Source of the DNA: Apostichopus japonicus
Taxonomy: Eukaryota > Echinodermata > Holothuroidea > Aspidochirotida > Stichopodidae
Direction: 5' to 3'
DNA length: 64,000 bases
Assembly (NCBI RefSeq): GCF_037975245.1
Contig: NC_092561.1
Coordinates: 19,651,508 to 19,715,507, forward strand
The notes beneath the pieces were generated by a model, which saw nothing but the letters and a program-made list of their open reading frames with translations, was not told where the DNA came from and ran no database searches. A program made the position numbers and the translations under genes. Shown here one piece after another: positions 1-11,867 of the stretch. Numbering within the stretch: position 1 is the stretch's first letter; the number at the start of each line of letters is the position of its first letter.

Positions 1-537
1 TCCATCCATCCATCCATCCATCCATCCATCCATCCATCCATCCATCCATGCATGCATGCATGCATGCATGGATGCATCCATCCATCCATCCATCCATCCA
101 TCCATCCATCCATCCATCCATCCATCCACCCACCCACCCATCCATCCATCCATCAATCCACCCACCCATCCATCCATCCACCCATCCATCCATCCATCCA
201 TCCATCCATCCATCCATCCATCCACCCATCCATCCATCCACCCACCCACCAACCCATCCATCCATCCATCCATCCATCCATCCATCCATCCATCCATGCA
301 TGCATGCATGCATGGATGCATCCATCCATCCATCCACCCACCCACCCATCCATCCATCCATCCATCAATCCACCCACCCATCCATCCATCCACCCATCCA
401 CCCATCCATCCATCCATCCATCCACCCATCCATCCATCCACCCACCCACCAACCCATCCATCCATCCATCCATCCATCCACCCATCCATCCATCCATCCA
501 CCCATCCACCTATCCATCCATCCATCTATCTGTGTGT
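1..537. repeat. TCCA/CACC tetranucleotide microsatellite with higher-order duplication
   Basis: The stretch is almost purely TCCA with CACC variants and ends in a short TG run at about 531-545. Two blocks of GCAT repeats followed by GGATGCATCC occur near 49-75 and 294-320. Further variant words (CAATCC at 153 and 366, CCAACCC at about 250 and 450) recur in the same order, so an internal block of 200-245 bp was duplicated. All frames lack stops because the repeat contains none, so the long histidine/proline/serine open frames here are artefacts. Confidence 0.97.
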
Positions 538-799
538 GTGTGTGTTACATACCTGAACACATAGCGTGTGCATCGGGGCAGCAAGTCGGTAGCGATTGAA
601 ATGAGCAAATAAAGCTACAGCTACAAAAAGATTCGGCACCACAAGGGATGAGGCCGTTACATTGACCTAAAATAAAACAAAGGAGACTCGAAAAGAAAAC
701 AAACATACATGAATTTTGACTTCCTTTTGCATGGAAGAGTGACAGGGACTAGCATGAAACAGCGCAAATTAGAACTCAGGGTTTCTTCATATTCTTTTC
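538..799. other. Short intergenic stretch left of the small secreted-peptide gene
   Basis: No exon, RNA gene or recognisable repeat is seen. It presumably contains the 3' untranslated region of the minus-strand gene ending at 800, but I see no clear minus-strand AATAAA signal. Confidence 0.4.
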
Positions 800-1940
800 T
801 TAAGTTCGTAATAATATTCGGTGCAATCCCTCTTTCCCAGCTTCTTTAAGATTACTTTCTTTGAAGCATTCTTTTTTTTCTACAACATAACTGTTACTAG
901 AATTACTGGTAAATAGCATCCATCTTGTAACACACTTGTAAAACTTGTACCACACATCTTGTATACACACGAATCCTGCAATCGGTAAACCCAATAAAGC
1001 CGCCAACATGTTGTTTCACCAAATAAACCATTTGTGCTAGTAGTGGTTACGCCCCAGCCAAATTTCTTGATATTTCTTGATATATCTTACCTATCGATAA
1101 AACTCACATGTAAAAAGAATACAGTTTTTCTATAGTGTTTGTAAACTATACTTTTTTGTAATAAGATTGTAACTTCAAGCAAATTGACATTTCACTAAGT
1201 AATGCAAACAAGAACATCGATTAAGGAAAAACTGTTGATTAGGCATTTACCTTCCGCAGTTGAGAGCAACATTGCTACTAGCACGAGGACGTCTAGAATA
1301 GCCTGTTAAGAAAATATAGAGGTAAATGTTGCGGAATAACAAGTTCGTTAAAGAAGTCGTTATGCTGCAGTAAAGACTGCCGCATAATCAGTAAGATTTA
1401 CGTTAGTTCTTTCTTGGCCATTATGTGACTCTCAATATTGCCACATAATGACTACGAGTTTTCTTTCAGTCATTATGCGGCAGTAAAAACTGCATAATAA
1501 AGACAACATGATTTTTGTCCAAAATGGCGACCTTTCTTTGACAGCTGACAAACTGCCGAATAAAAATACAAGCCTTGCTTATTATGCTGCATTATGTGAC
1601 ACAACATTTACCACTGTAGAAGAAGTAAAAGCTGCATAAAAAGTTACTGAATAATGTCCGTTTTAGCGTTCCATAGATATAGGTTTTAATCGAGGGCATG
1701 CAAATCCTTCACCTTCTCGGGCAAAATACTCAGGCCTTACTATGACGAACATTTTTCGTAGAATCAGTATGCCAATGATTCACCTAAGTCATTTTTAAGT
1801 TAATTTATATTTTCAACAGTACACTTCAACTACACACCTACAACTTATGAAAACCTTTCATGTCAATGTAAATATCAATTATCACTTTATAACACCAAGT
1901 AAGGAAAATATTTACTTACCGTGAGAATTTTGTGAGCCAT
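800..1940 (-). CDS. Small secreted cysteine-containing peptide, three exons, 82 aa (unrecognised)
   Basis: I assembled this from three minus-strand exons: 1940-1920 (7 codons from ATG, donor GTAAGT), 1302-1251 (acceptor TTTCTTAACAG, donor GTAAAT) and 975-800 (acceptor GATTGCAG, stop TAA). Intron phases (0, then 1) join without a frame break. The N-terminus MAHKILTAILDVLVLVAMLL followed by STAEG is a textbook signal peptide, with cleavage expected near residue 25. The mature part is about 57 residues, begins FVCIQDVWYKFYKC, is rich in Lys, Trp and Tyr, and has three cysteines; its tail ends in GLHRILLRT. I do not recognise a family; a secreted effector or peptide precursor is possible. An open frame continuing upstream of exon 3 is intron read-through. 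The model depends on splice inference from very short exons. Confidence 0.55.
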
Positions 1941-2740
1941 TTCTTCCGAGATGTTGGGTAACTCGACTACAGATTGAAATTTTTCTGTGATTCTTTGGTG
2001 ATTCTATCGCCCCATTGTTATTACTTCACTGATAGTACACGCTACATTAATCTCTTTCAAATTGATTGGAATTTTGACGAGGCAAAGGTTTAGCGGCGCA
2101 TACGTGAAGGTTTCGGCCAATCACATCAGGACACTTCTTCATTGGGAAACTGTCATCGCATCACGAAGTTACTAAACTAATCTTAAAGGACTCCTGTCAA
2201 TCAGGCACAGGGATAATTTGACATTGACATATTTTGCTTTTACAATTCGAAACCCCCGTTATCAGTCAGAGTTATACATTTCACACGTAGACAAATTATT
2301 TTGAGAAATTATAAAACCAGCAGGTCATCAGTAAATTCAACCGGCAGGACCAGATGGCTATCAAACAATATTGTTTGTCAAATCCTAAAATGTGACATCA
2401 AAAATTACATTTGTATTAAGATTTGGATGGAAGTGGATAGCTATGTGCTGAACTGTGAAATATTATCTATTTCCCACTGTTTCTTCACTTCAAGACGTTA
2501 TTCGGGATATGGAACGCCACCTTTGTTAACTTCACTGGGTCGAAAAATGATATGTTGGTGGGCATCCTATCAAAATGTTCTGTATACCTTAATCAAAGAA
2601 AGTGAAAATTGGTGATCATTTTAATCTGAATTGTCATGATTAATAAAAAAGAACGGTAAGACCAATTTATACTTAGCGTTAAACTTAGATGATCACTGAT
2701 TTAAGTCTACATTTCACTGCTTTACTACAGATCACTGCTT
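1941..2740. other. Intergenic / upstream region of the small secreted-peptide gene
   Basis: AT-rich sequence with no supportable gene. It should contain the promoter of the minus-strand gene starting at 1940. An open frame on the plus strand at 2301-2615 has no family resemblance or splice context. Confidence 0.4.
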
Positions 2741-2741
2741 T

Positions 2742-2985
2742 AAGTCTGCGCCTAGTTCATTGCGTTGTGTCCTTGGGCAAGATGCTTTATCTCACTTGCC
2801 TCTCTTCACCCAGGGGTTAAATGGGTACCTGTAAGGTAACTTGTCATTGTGCGAAGTATATAACTGCTGCCGACTGGAGGGATTGTCTCTGGGACAGGGG
2901 TAATATAATGTCTGTAAAGCGCTTTGAGACCTATCGCTGGTGTAAAGCGCTATATAAAAATCAAATATTGTTATTATATTAAGCA
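2742..2985 (+). mobile_element. 5'-truncated tRNA-derived SINE (family A)
   Basis: This matches, in the opposite orientation, the fuller copy at 27713-28034. Shared words include CCTTGGGCAAGATGCTTTAT, CAGGGGTTAAATGGGTACCT, CTGCTGCCGACTGGAGGGA and AAAGCGCTTTGAGACCTATC. The tRNA-like head with the A and B boxes is missing, so this copy is 5'-truncated. The 3' end is an AAAGCGCTATATAAA-type tail followed by an AT-rich stretch. Confidence 0.8.
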
Positions 2986-2999
2986 CTTTAGGAAAAGGA

Positions 3000-3560
3000 G
3001 ACGACGAACATGCACAGCATCAGAGTACTCGGCGTAATTTCAGCCATTTCTATGATTTCATCTACAATTGAAGCCTATAGCAATTACATCTTTATGTTTT
3101 AGTTATCTAAACGTTTATTATGATACTGTTTAAAAACGATATAACGATAAAGAATTGTTATTAAACAAATATAGCCACAAGGAAGTAACGCTTTATTGCT
3201 TTTGATGTGTCGTTTAATAAAATTGTTTCCATGTCAGTGCGCAATTATGAGTAAAATGCAGGGCGTTACAGACCTTTTAGATAGTAACCTCTCAAAAAGG
3301 TCCGTATGACCTAATAAGTTTATTGAGAAAAAAAGCAACAAAGTTTTACTTGAATAGTTGCATATACTACTTAACGTTGATTTCCTTCGTGTATGTATAT
3401 TAATTAAAATTTATTAAACGGCTTATTTCATAAATATGATACGATGTCGATGTAATGCTTCTCAGTTGTTAGTCACAGTTGAGAAGTTTATTTTTGAAAA
3501 GAAAAACTAAATAAAGAAGTTTAATAATTATCTCAGAGAATTTAAATTTAAATACGCTAC
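3000..3560. repeat. Diverged local duplication, copy 1
   Basis: The stretch around 3010-3230 (CACAGCATCAGAGTACTCG, then a block ending in AAGTAACGCTTTATTGC) recurs diverged at about 7905-8100. A shorter part (AAGTAACGCTT...TTTTGATGTGT) recurs at about 7205-7240. It contains no supportable gene. Confidence 0.6.
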
Positions 3561-3686
3561 CCCAAATAACCGACGGTAATTGATAAGCGACTCGCCTAGC
3601 TTTCTTTCTCCGTTAATTTATATGTTACAGACCTTCGTGAATGGTTCCACCCAAACAACACTGCATTCTAAATGAAATTACAATAA

Positions 3687-3855
3687 GGGGTTAATCAACG
3701 GTCTAGCGTGCGTTACTCACTGCAGGATTAATGCACGATCGGGGGATAATGCAAGCGATGCACGAGGGCGGAGCCCGAGTGCATCCAGCGATAGCATTAA
3801 CACCCGGAGTGCATTAATCATGTAAGTAACGCACGCTAGACCGTTGATTAACCCC
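3687..3855. mobile_element. Fold-back MITE with ~31-bp terminal inverted repeats
   Basis: The left end GGGGTTAATCAACGGTCTAG (from 3687) is mirrored by CTAGACCGTTGATTAACCCC ending at 3855; the inverted repeat continues inward to about 3717 and 3824. The middle also folds (GATGCACGAGGGC / GCCCGAGTGCATC), so most of the 169 bp can form one hairpin. It has no coding capacity. A related partial sequence (CCGTGCGTTACTCACAGGAT) sits at about 3961-3980. Confidence 0.8.
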
Positions 3856-3989
3856 GTTCATTCATACACTACCATTTGTGTGGGGGGGGAAAATCATAAA
3901 ACAAAACATTTTTGGTTACATATAACCAAAGATTTATTGAAGTGATGCCCCGTAATTTTACCGTGCGTTACTCACAGGATTAACCACGG

Positions 3990-4496
3990 TCAGCTGACCT
4001 GAATGGACCAATAGGATTTAGGAATCTTTACTAAGTATGGATGAACACAGTTTCACTGTTGCATATTTTTGTTAATATTGTTTTTGTATTATGGGTTCTT
4101 TAGGTAAACACAATTTGCGTTTGTTTATCTTTAAAACTTTCTCTCTGTTTGTTTGTTTCTCATTTCAGTTATAAAATAAGGTTTCTTTATTCTTATATGC
4201 TTTCTATTAAAATATTATGAATTACATTAATATAATCTATTTTATTTTATTGCTATATAAGGAGTGACAAATTGACTGGGCCGCACCTAACCAACGACCT
4301 ACTGTTGATTTCAAACCTTTTATTCCGAGGACTTTCGAGCAACAGTTGTGTGTACTTAATCTGTATTCACAAAAATATAATGTCAATACAGTACAGTTGA
4401 TAATAAATAGGGATCATGTATAGGCCTACCTGACAGCATCATTATTGCCAATAAATTCTAAGCTGCTAGCTCGTTTTTTGTGATGATTGATTTTTT
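3990..4496. other. AT-rich intergenic stretch
   Basis: No gene or clear element apart from what may be the internal part of the hAT-like element whose right end is at 4579. Confidence 0.35.
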
Positions 4497-4579
4497 TCTT
4501 TTTCTTGAGACATCTCACGGGCCGCAAAAAAATCACTGGCGGGCCGCATGTGGCCCACGGGACGTAGGTTGCCCACCCC
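4497..4579 (-). mobile_element. End of a hAT-like non-autonomous DNA transposon
   Basis: Read on the minus strand, the sequence starts CTGGGGTGGGCAACCTACGT and continues through CATGCGGCCCGCCAGTG. This GGGTGGGCAAC / CGGCCCGC end is typical of hAT/Charlie-like MITEs. I could not find a convincing opposite terminus, so it is listed as a single end. Confidence 0.55.
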
Positions 4580-5187
4580 AGTTCTAGATTGATATTAGCA
4601 TAGCCTAGGCTACGCATACTGTTAATATTTATAACTATTATTCACATACAACGCGAAAGACTTGATCAAGTATAAAGATGACATCATCGAGCCACATGCG
4701 TTCATTTTATTAACGTTTTCTTTGTTTATTACAATCATTGCTATTTTCTGTAGGATACGTATACACAGTGATACATTTTCAAAGTTTAACCATATGACAT
4801 TATTAGGATATTGGTTTCAGGGTCAACGATATTAATATTCTATAAGTAAAAATATGAAAAGACAAACCAAGAGAAAGTAAACTGTTTCAGATCCTATTCC
4901 CACTATGACGTCACAGATTTCTAAAATGGCAGCTGCCAGACACAAGCTTTACCTAGGACTCTCCCAAACGGAAAACGATGTTTGTTAGCTTTCTGTGAGT
5001 ATTGTTCTTAACCAATTTGTCTGTCATAAACGTCAAATATGATTGGTAGGTCTGTTTCCCCCTTTACAATTTTGAATCAATAGGAACAAATGTTTGACTT
5101 TTTTTATATATATATCTGAGTAGCATCAGCCAATGGAAAAATGTAAAATGACGTTGTGACATGGAAAAGCATCTTCCAAACGGAGCA
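4580..5187. other. Intergenic stretch, no feature recognised
   Basis: AT-rich with a short TA run near 5107-5114. No exon or repeat family recognised. Confidence 0.35.
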
Positions 5188-5193
5188 TTTATT
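5188..5193 (-). terminator. Candidate polyadenylation signal (AATAAA) of the secreted-protein gene
   Basis: The minus strand reads AATAAA about 180 bp downstream of the stop codon at 5370. Confidence 0.4.
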
Positions 5194-5369
5194 TCATTTT
5201 CGTGGATTAAGATTTTTACAACAACCAAGAAACGAAAACTTATTGTAGGACTCTTATATAAGAGAACATTGTAACAACTTGTATATCCGTCCTGTTAAAT
5301 AATAAGAGTTGAATATGGAATCTAAAACTACTACCACACCAGTACAACCCATGGTACAGTGCATATACG

Positions 5370-7077
5370 TTAATCTTCAATGCATGGAATCTTCAGATTG
5401 ACTTGAAAATCTACATCGGTTTGTAAAGCAGCAATGAAAGGTAACCCACTTTCCTCAGAAAGCAGAGTCGAAGCCTTAAATTCAGGGGAAATTGCGTTCA
5501 AACTAAACGCTTCCAATTTGCAATTCTTGAACGGTCCCAAAATTGTCCAATATTGGCAAGCGTTGTATTTGTTTCGTGATAAGAGGCAGCTGAGCTTCTC
5601 ATACGTCTTGCACAAATCAACATCTTGTACTCCAACCCCGTCACAGGCTGAAAAATTGAGCTGATAGTTATAAGGTAACATGAGTTCATCGGTAAATTCT
5701 TCCAAGTCGTTGAGAGGGGCTGGGTTGATAGACTGACACATGTCCGATTCCTTCCAATTAATGTTCAAGTATTCGTCTCCGTCTTTGATACTCAATCCGC
5801 GTTCATTAAAAATTAGTTGTTCAACCTGCGTGGTTGGAACTGCTACATTAGGCTGAACAAATGGTTTCTGAGTTGAAACGTAACTATTCACTACTAATTT
5901 GTATTGTGGTGGACCATCGGGGTCTGGACCAGTTAGCATTGGAATGAATACCTGGACCGTTGGCGCTTTCAGAGTATACTGGTCAGCAACACAGGTGGTC
6001 AGTGTGTCTATAAACGAGCTAGCCCGTAGGTTCCCAATTGAGATTCCCACAACGTGCTGGTCTTCTCGCAAAAACTCACTAAAAACTGTTCTATTAGGCA
6101 GGCTCAAAACTATAGGGAAAATAATCATAAAGAAAATTCAAACATTACCGGACCGGTTCATTTTGAACTGGTAGTATCATTAGATCACGGATGTATTGTA
6201 AAGTATTATATTTTGGTGGCTGGAAAGTATTCTAACGAAATATAGTTTGGAGATCACAACTAATTAACCGCGTAGATATTTTGTTGTTGATATTTTTAGT
6301 ATTACACTGATCCGTTGATAATAATAGTTAGAGGAAATAACTATGTATAAATGCAAAAGAAGTTTGTAATGATATATTTGGAATTATTTAGTAAGTTTAT
6401 CCTGATCCAAAAAATAGTGTGACTTTAATTTCTTACACGTAGAACACATGTTGATGATTTCTTATACATTTGGTGTCAAAGAATTCCAATAATTCCTCAT
6501 AAAGGCCTTTGTTCACTCAACAAAACATTCAGATAGTTCTTTTACATATTTATGATAATAATGTTAACGTCCATATTGAAATTAATATATGTATTTTACA
6601 AGACGGGATCAGTGCAAACTTCCTGCTGGCAGCTGCTCTATGGATAAGCAAGACAAACTTGACTATAAATTGAAACTGGTTTCAAATGGTTAAAATGAGT
6701 CACAAAAATAAAGTCACCAAAGGTTAAAATAAACAGAGAAAGGCATGAAAAATGAGAGAATATTAAAAACTTATCATCGTAAAATTTCACATTTAGAAAT
6801 CACAGAATGCAACAAATACTACTTATACATAAAAAAAAAGCAGATTAGCACCTTGCTTAATTTTACATCTCACACTTTACTTACCGTCACCGCAAGACTT
6901 GTGTAAATTGATCTCGTTTAGTTTGGCCGCCACTTTTTCTCTAGGAACAGCAAACAAGGCTACGGTTCCGCCCCAACGTTCGCGTGAAACATTTGTATAC
7001 TTCGTTCCTGTAGCACTTTGCCAAAAGGCAACCATGAAAGCCCCAATAATCAGAGTAATAAGCGACATCGAAGCCAT
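5370..7077 (-). CDS. Secreted protein of unknown family, two exons, about 310 aa
   Basis: Exon 1 is 7077-6885 (64 codons plus one base, donor GTAAGT). Exon 2 is 6109-5370 (acceptor TTTTCCCTATAG, stop TAA). The phase-1 junction recreates a Val codon and keeps the frame open. The N-terminus MASMSLITLIIGAFMVAFWQ is a signal peptide or anchor. The rest has no transmembrane segment and carries several cysteines clustered in the C-terminal half (about residues 190-307), with one near residue 62 and one near 100, consistent with an extracellular disulfide-bonded domain. Motifs include RERWGGTVALF early and YKLVVNSYVSTQKPF in the middle. I recognise no known domain; a taxon-restricted secreted protein is likely. 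An AATAAA on the minus strand at 5193-5188 fits as polyadenylation signal. Confidence 0.65.
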
Positions 7078-7199
7078 TTTTGGGAGTGGAGGTAAAATTC
7101 ACGAAGTCTATAATAGTGATACCGTTCACTTGAAAATGGATATGATTTGGGTATTCACCAGGTTATATAAGGAGGGAATGGTACAGACATTTTAAAATT

Positions 7200-8170
7200 G
7201 ATTTAATGAAGTAACGCTTATAACTTTTGATGTGTTGTTTATTTGCACTGACCGTGGCATTGTATTATTGAGGATCTTTGAAACAATATATACTTTCAAT
7301 ACGATAAAAACCTCTCGACTGAAAATCAAAATTAACTTACAAATTTATTGGGGAAGAAGTATGAAAATCCATAAAACTTAAAGCTACTACTTAAAAATCT
7401 ACTTAATAATACTACTTTCTTTGATTAATACACATATTCCGTAACAGTTTAGTATTTGGAGGTGATGAAATGTTCCCTCCGGCTTCCTCCGTGTAAAATG
7501 TTTTTCTTGTGTGTCATTTGATTTTTGTGTAAAATCGCATCGTTCAGTACTTATCGAGCATTTTTATTTTAAATACAAGGAAATGATATCGTGTAACACG
7601 TCAACATGTCAGCGCGATTGACATTTGTTATACTCATATTTATTTTAGGCCGATTTACTCTATACTCTAATAGCTGTTTCATTTGGTACTTCCGTAATAT
7701 CAGTTTTATCATAATTGTAAATTGATAAGTATATCGGTTCTTAATCTAGAAACAGGTAACTAGGATAGAACACATAATAAGTTGTTTCTTATTTTAGAAT
7801 ACTGCAGAGCTTTTAATGTAATAAGTACACTTAATTTGAAAGAAAACAAAAGAAGTACAATATATCTTCCAGATCCTAGGAACAGCAAGCTAGGCCATGA
7901 TTGTCACAGCATCAGAGTACTCGAGGAATTTGAGCTATTTTTATGATTTTACCCACAAATGAAGTCTATAGCAATAATACTGTTATGTTTTGAATATCTT
8001 AACATGTTTGGAAAAGCAAAAACGATGGAGAATTGTATTAAACAATGGCTGAAGGAAGTTACGCTTCTTACTTTTGATGTTTAATGGAAATTGTCTCCGG
8101 ACCTTGTGTCACAGAAGGAAGTTTGTATAACTAGACCACATTGATTCTACTGATGTGTGAGTTCGTATAA
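7200..8170. repeat. Diverged local duplications, copies 2 and 3, in otherwise empty sequence
   Basis: About 7205-7240 and about 7905-8100 each resemble parts of the block at 3010-3230: CAGCATCAGAGTACTCG, GAAGTAACGCTT and TTTTGATGT recur in order. They lie upstream of the second secreted gene as copy 1 lies upstream of the first. No coding region is supportable here. Confidence 0.5.
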
Positions 8171-8389
8171 AATGGCGTTGAATCACTTACCTGGCGTAGT
8201 AACCGAATTATAACACTTTTCTCAAAAAGAAATGGAAAAAAGCCATGAAGATTTGTGGTAAGCGATATGTTTTCTTGAACTATCTAAAACATGTTCCAGT
8301 CACATGGTGGTTTGGAAAAAAGGTGAAGATCTTCATTGATGCAAGTTTTTGCATTGGAGTTCTTGTGGGAGAAGCGCAAGGCTTGTTTT

Positions 8390-9215
8390 ACTTTGCAGAT
8401 GATTGCTGCAATTGCTATGGTAAAAAGATTATTAATATTTACAGATCATTGCTACAATTACTATGTTAAAAAGATTGTAAATATTTGTTGTTAATTGCTA
8501 CAATTGCTTTGGTAAATGAATTATAAATATTTGCAGAGAATTTCTACAATTGCTTTGGCAAAACGATTATAAAATATTTGCAGTTAATTACTACAATTGC
8601 TTTGGTAACAGGATTAGTAATATTTGCAGATAATTGCTACAATTGCAACGGTAAATTGATTATTAATATTTGCAGATAATTTCTACAATTGCTCTGGTTA
8701 AACGGTTATTAATATTTGCAGTTAATCGCTACAATTGCTTTTGTAAAACGATTATTAATATTTGCAGATAATTGCTACAATTGCTATGGTAAAACGATTA
8801 TTAACAATTGCAGATCATTGCTACAATTACTATGGTAATACGATTATAAACAATTACAGATAATTGATACAATTGCTCTGGTAATACGATTATAAATATC
8901 TGTAGTTAATTGCTATAGTTGCTACGGTAAAACGATAATTGATATTTGCAGATATTTGCTATGGTAAATCGATTATAAATATTTGAAGATAATTTCTACA
9001 ATTGCTCTCATGGTTAAACGATAATTAATATAAGCAGATCATTTTTACTATTGCTTTGGTAAATCAATCATAAATATTGCAAAAATTTGATACAATCGTC
9101 ATGGTGAAACGATTATTAATATTGGCAGATATCTGCTACAATTGCAACGGTAAATCGATTATTAATATTAGCAGATAATTGCTACAATTGCTATGGTAAA
9201 ACGATTATTAATACT
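8390..9215. repeat. Minisatellite, about 46-bp unit, about 18 copies
   Basis: The unit is roughly GCAGATAATTGCTACAATTG followed by CTATGGTAAAACGATTATTA and a short AT stretch. Starts of the TGCTACAATT core at about 8404, 8451, 8497, 8543, 8590 and 8636 give a 46-47-bp period. Copies are diverged. An open frame at 8245-8469 runs into the array and is not considered a gene. Confidence 0.92.
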
Positions 9216-9570
9216 TAGGGTACGATAAATAAAATCAATATAGCTCATCATGCGTATCATCCTTTATGAATTTCGTCTCCATTAAGCATATTATAAGTAC
9301 TGTAAATTAACTAATAGAGCTTTTCGTGCGTATTATTTATGACGTCACGGAGAGAAATATTTGAAGCACGGTAAATCATATTAATAAATCCCTTCGCGCG
9401 TTTTATGTATTCATTTATTTCGTCGCGACTTTGCATATTTTAAGTACTGTAACTAACTAATAGAGCTTTCTGTGCGTAAAATTTATTTCTTCACGATTGT
9501 AAATATTTAAAGTACGGTAAATAAAAGTAACAGAGCTTGTCGTCCGTACTAATTATTATTAATTTCGTAT
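9216..9570. repeat. Degenerate longer-period tandem array
   Basis: Recurring words are (A/T)AGTACTGTAA(A/C)T, CTAATAGAGCTTT(T/C)(C/T)GTGCGTA and TTTATTTCGTC, spaced about 75-110 bp, in about four or five diverged units. It directly follows the 46-bp array. Confidence 0.7.
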
Positions 9571-11865
9571 TTATCATCTAACTAGTAAATAAAGCAGCAA
9601 CCGTAATAAGTGGAAATGAAATTATTTGTAATCAATTCCTTTTTCGTAATGATTGCTTTGTTTAAGAGTGAAAATATAAAAAAGAGTATGTACATTTGTC
9701 ACCGTTGAAAGGCAAGTTAGTTATTTAATATCAACACATCTGCGTAGCAATGGCTCGATATTTCCTGTTGGTACTTTAGTTGCTTTCGGTTTTGAAAATC
9801 CATTATCAAAATTGTGTTTTGCGCCAAGTATGAAAACGTTACACAGATGGGGAAAAATTGCAGGTACTAGAAAAGCATTCGCCACAAATGATGTCCCGGA
9901 CGCTCTGCGCCAAAAGTAAGAATAATTCATCAGCAGAAAGAATACTTAATATGTTGTTTTAATTTGTATGAAATAAAAATGGTCATATCTAACAAACATT
10001 GCAAGTGTAAATTTGTGTTTCTAACAAACATATTAAGGGGAGTATAGGAGAACCCATTCAACCTCTCCCCTACCCCACGCTTCCTCGGTAGGTCAAATTT
10101 TAATTGAGACAATTTATTAACATTTGAAATACATAAGGGAGACCGAGACATTCAATTTCTGTGGAATTTATTTCAAATCCCTGGTGAGGGTCCAGGGGAC
10201 GACGCCCCCACCACCAGAAATTTTCAGAAAGAGGAATTTAGTTTTTGTGGAAGGTATTCCAAGCCATGAAGCTGCAGGGCTTTCAGACAGTTCTCTTGTT
10301 CTCTCTACATATCTTTAGCAAAACAAGGTGGTTGAGGTGTACATTCCAAAGAGGAATTCAATTTCATTGGAATGTATTTCAAAGCCACTGTGGGACCAGG
10401 GAGCGAAGTAAGTTTAACGTCTTAAAGACGTAAAGTATACACTTAAGGGACTAGTACCAGATCCTATAATGATAAAATGATTTCACAAATTGTTTTCGTA
10501 TGACATGTGTTTCTCCTTTAACATTAAATATAGTGTCAAAAGCACTTTCGTACAAGCAATGGCGAATGCAGCTGTAAATGGCCCTTATGCGCATTGTTGC
10601 TTGTATTGACGACAAACAGGATTTAACTCATCTAAAAACACGATCACAGAGAAACATTATGTAGCAGTAGTGAACTTTCCAATGTCAAAATTGAAATAGT
10701 CATTTTAATTCCTAGAAGAGAAACAAAAGCCATGATGGCATAATTATTATTTTGTTGTCAACGAAGTTTCCAGCTTCATCTCTGCCTAACAGGCCTATAC
10801 TCAGCGATGTTTTGCGAGACGCGAAGCTGTGACCATTGGGGTCCAATGGGATATTTATTTTATCGAGAGACTTCTTACGATTGTAGCCGTTACATTTCCA
10901 AATCTCCGGCTGTTCAATCTCAGATTCCTATACTCACTAGTTCTCACCTCGATGCTCCTCCGAAATAGGCGGCTCTGAATAGTGGAGACGATATGTTTTT
11001 GCAACGTTACACAGGTGTCATAACTGTTGCTCAATATATATATGACAGTCTCTAACACTTTTTTTTCGCGACAAATACTAGTATTAATGTAAGCATACAC
11101 CACTTTCGAAGCAGATATAAGTAAGCCTATATTAAAACCAAAATCATGACAGTGTTGTTGTAGTTTTGATAGAATGAGTAACCATTGGCGACAGAGTTTG
11201 GTGTCCTCTTTCTCTTACTTACCGAATTTTCTAGTATTGAACCATCAATCTTTTTTTTATCATTTTATTTGTAGTTTTGTGACGTTTGAATAAGAAAACG
11301 TTGTAATAATTCTTTTTTCTTTATGATATCTGATGTGGGTTGATTGTTAGTATAAACTATACAGTAAACAAAACTTGAAAGAAACGACTACACAGTCTAC
11401 AAGTATCTGGAAATAATATTATAATAACAACAAAAGTTATTCATGTTGCAACTTTGTGTAACAGATTACCTTAATATACAATTAAGAAATAAACGTCGTG
11501 CATCAATCTCGGGTGATTCAGTTATTTTCTCTTTGTATTTATCTTACAGCTCCTTCCACCTTGCATACAGACTCATGGTTCATCTTCAACGCCCACCCTC
11601 TCCCTACCGCCACTCTTTTATTATAAAACAATATGTTTAAGAAAACTTCCTTTTTCAATTTTAAGGGTAGAACGTGAAACTTAACTAAATATATTTCAAT
11701 AAAATAATTAATATTCAGAAAGATTTTGTACGACGCTCAAGTGACCACAAATTTGGAAGAAACCTGCACGGGCTTATGGATAACCACTTATACACATCGG
11801 GCGGCTTTCAATTCAACATTTTAACTCAGTTTTGGAATCTTTTCAATGTAAAAAGTTATTTCAGA
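9571..11865. other. Intergenic stretch without a supportable gene
   Basis: AT-rich. Around 10150-10400 a short motif (GTGGAA..TATTTCAAA/CCAAGCC) appears three times at about 90-120-bp spacing, probably a decayed repeat. Open frames in both strands are short and lack splice context or family resemblance. Confidence 0.4.
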
Positions 11866-11867
11866 TG

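Noticed and set aside
48-599. Three overlapping His/Pro/Ser-rich and Met/Asp/Gly-rich open frames
   Set aside because: They are translations of a TCCA array that cannot form stops; no other coding evidence.
8245-8469. 74-residue open frame rich in Lys and aromatic residues
   Set aside because: Runs into the 46-bp minisatellite, with no splice or family support.
8393-9215. CRISPR array
   Set aside because: Units are head-to-tail with no unique spacers, and the window is clearly eukaryotic; it is a minisatellite.
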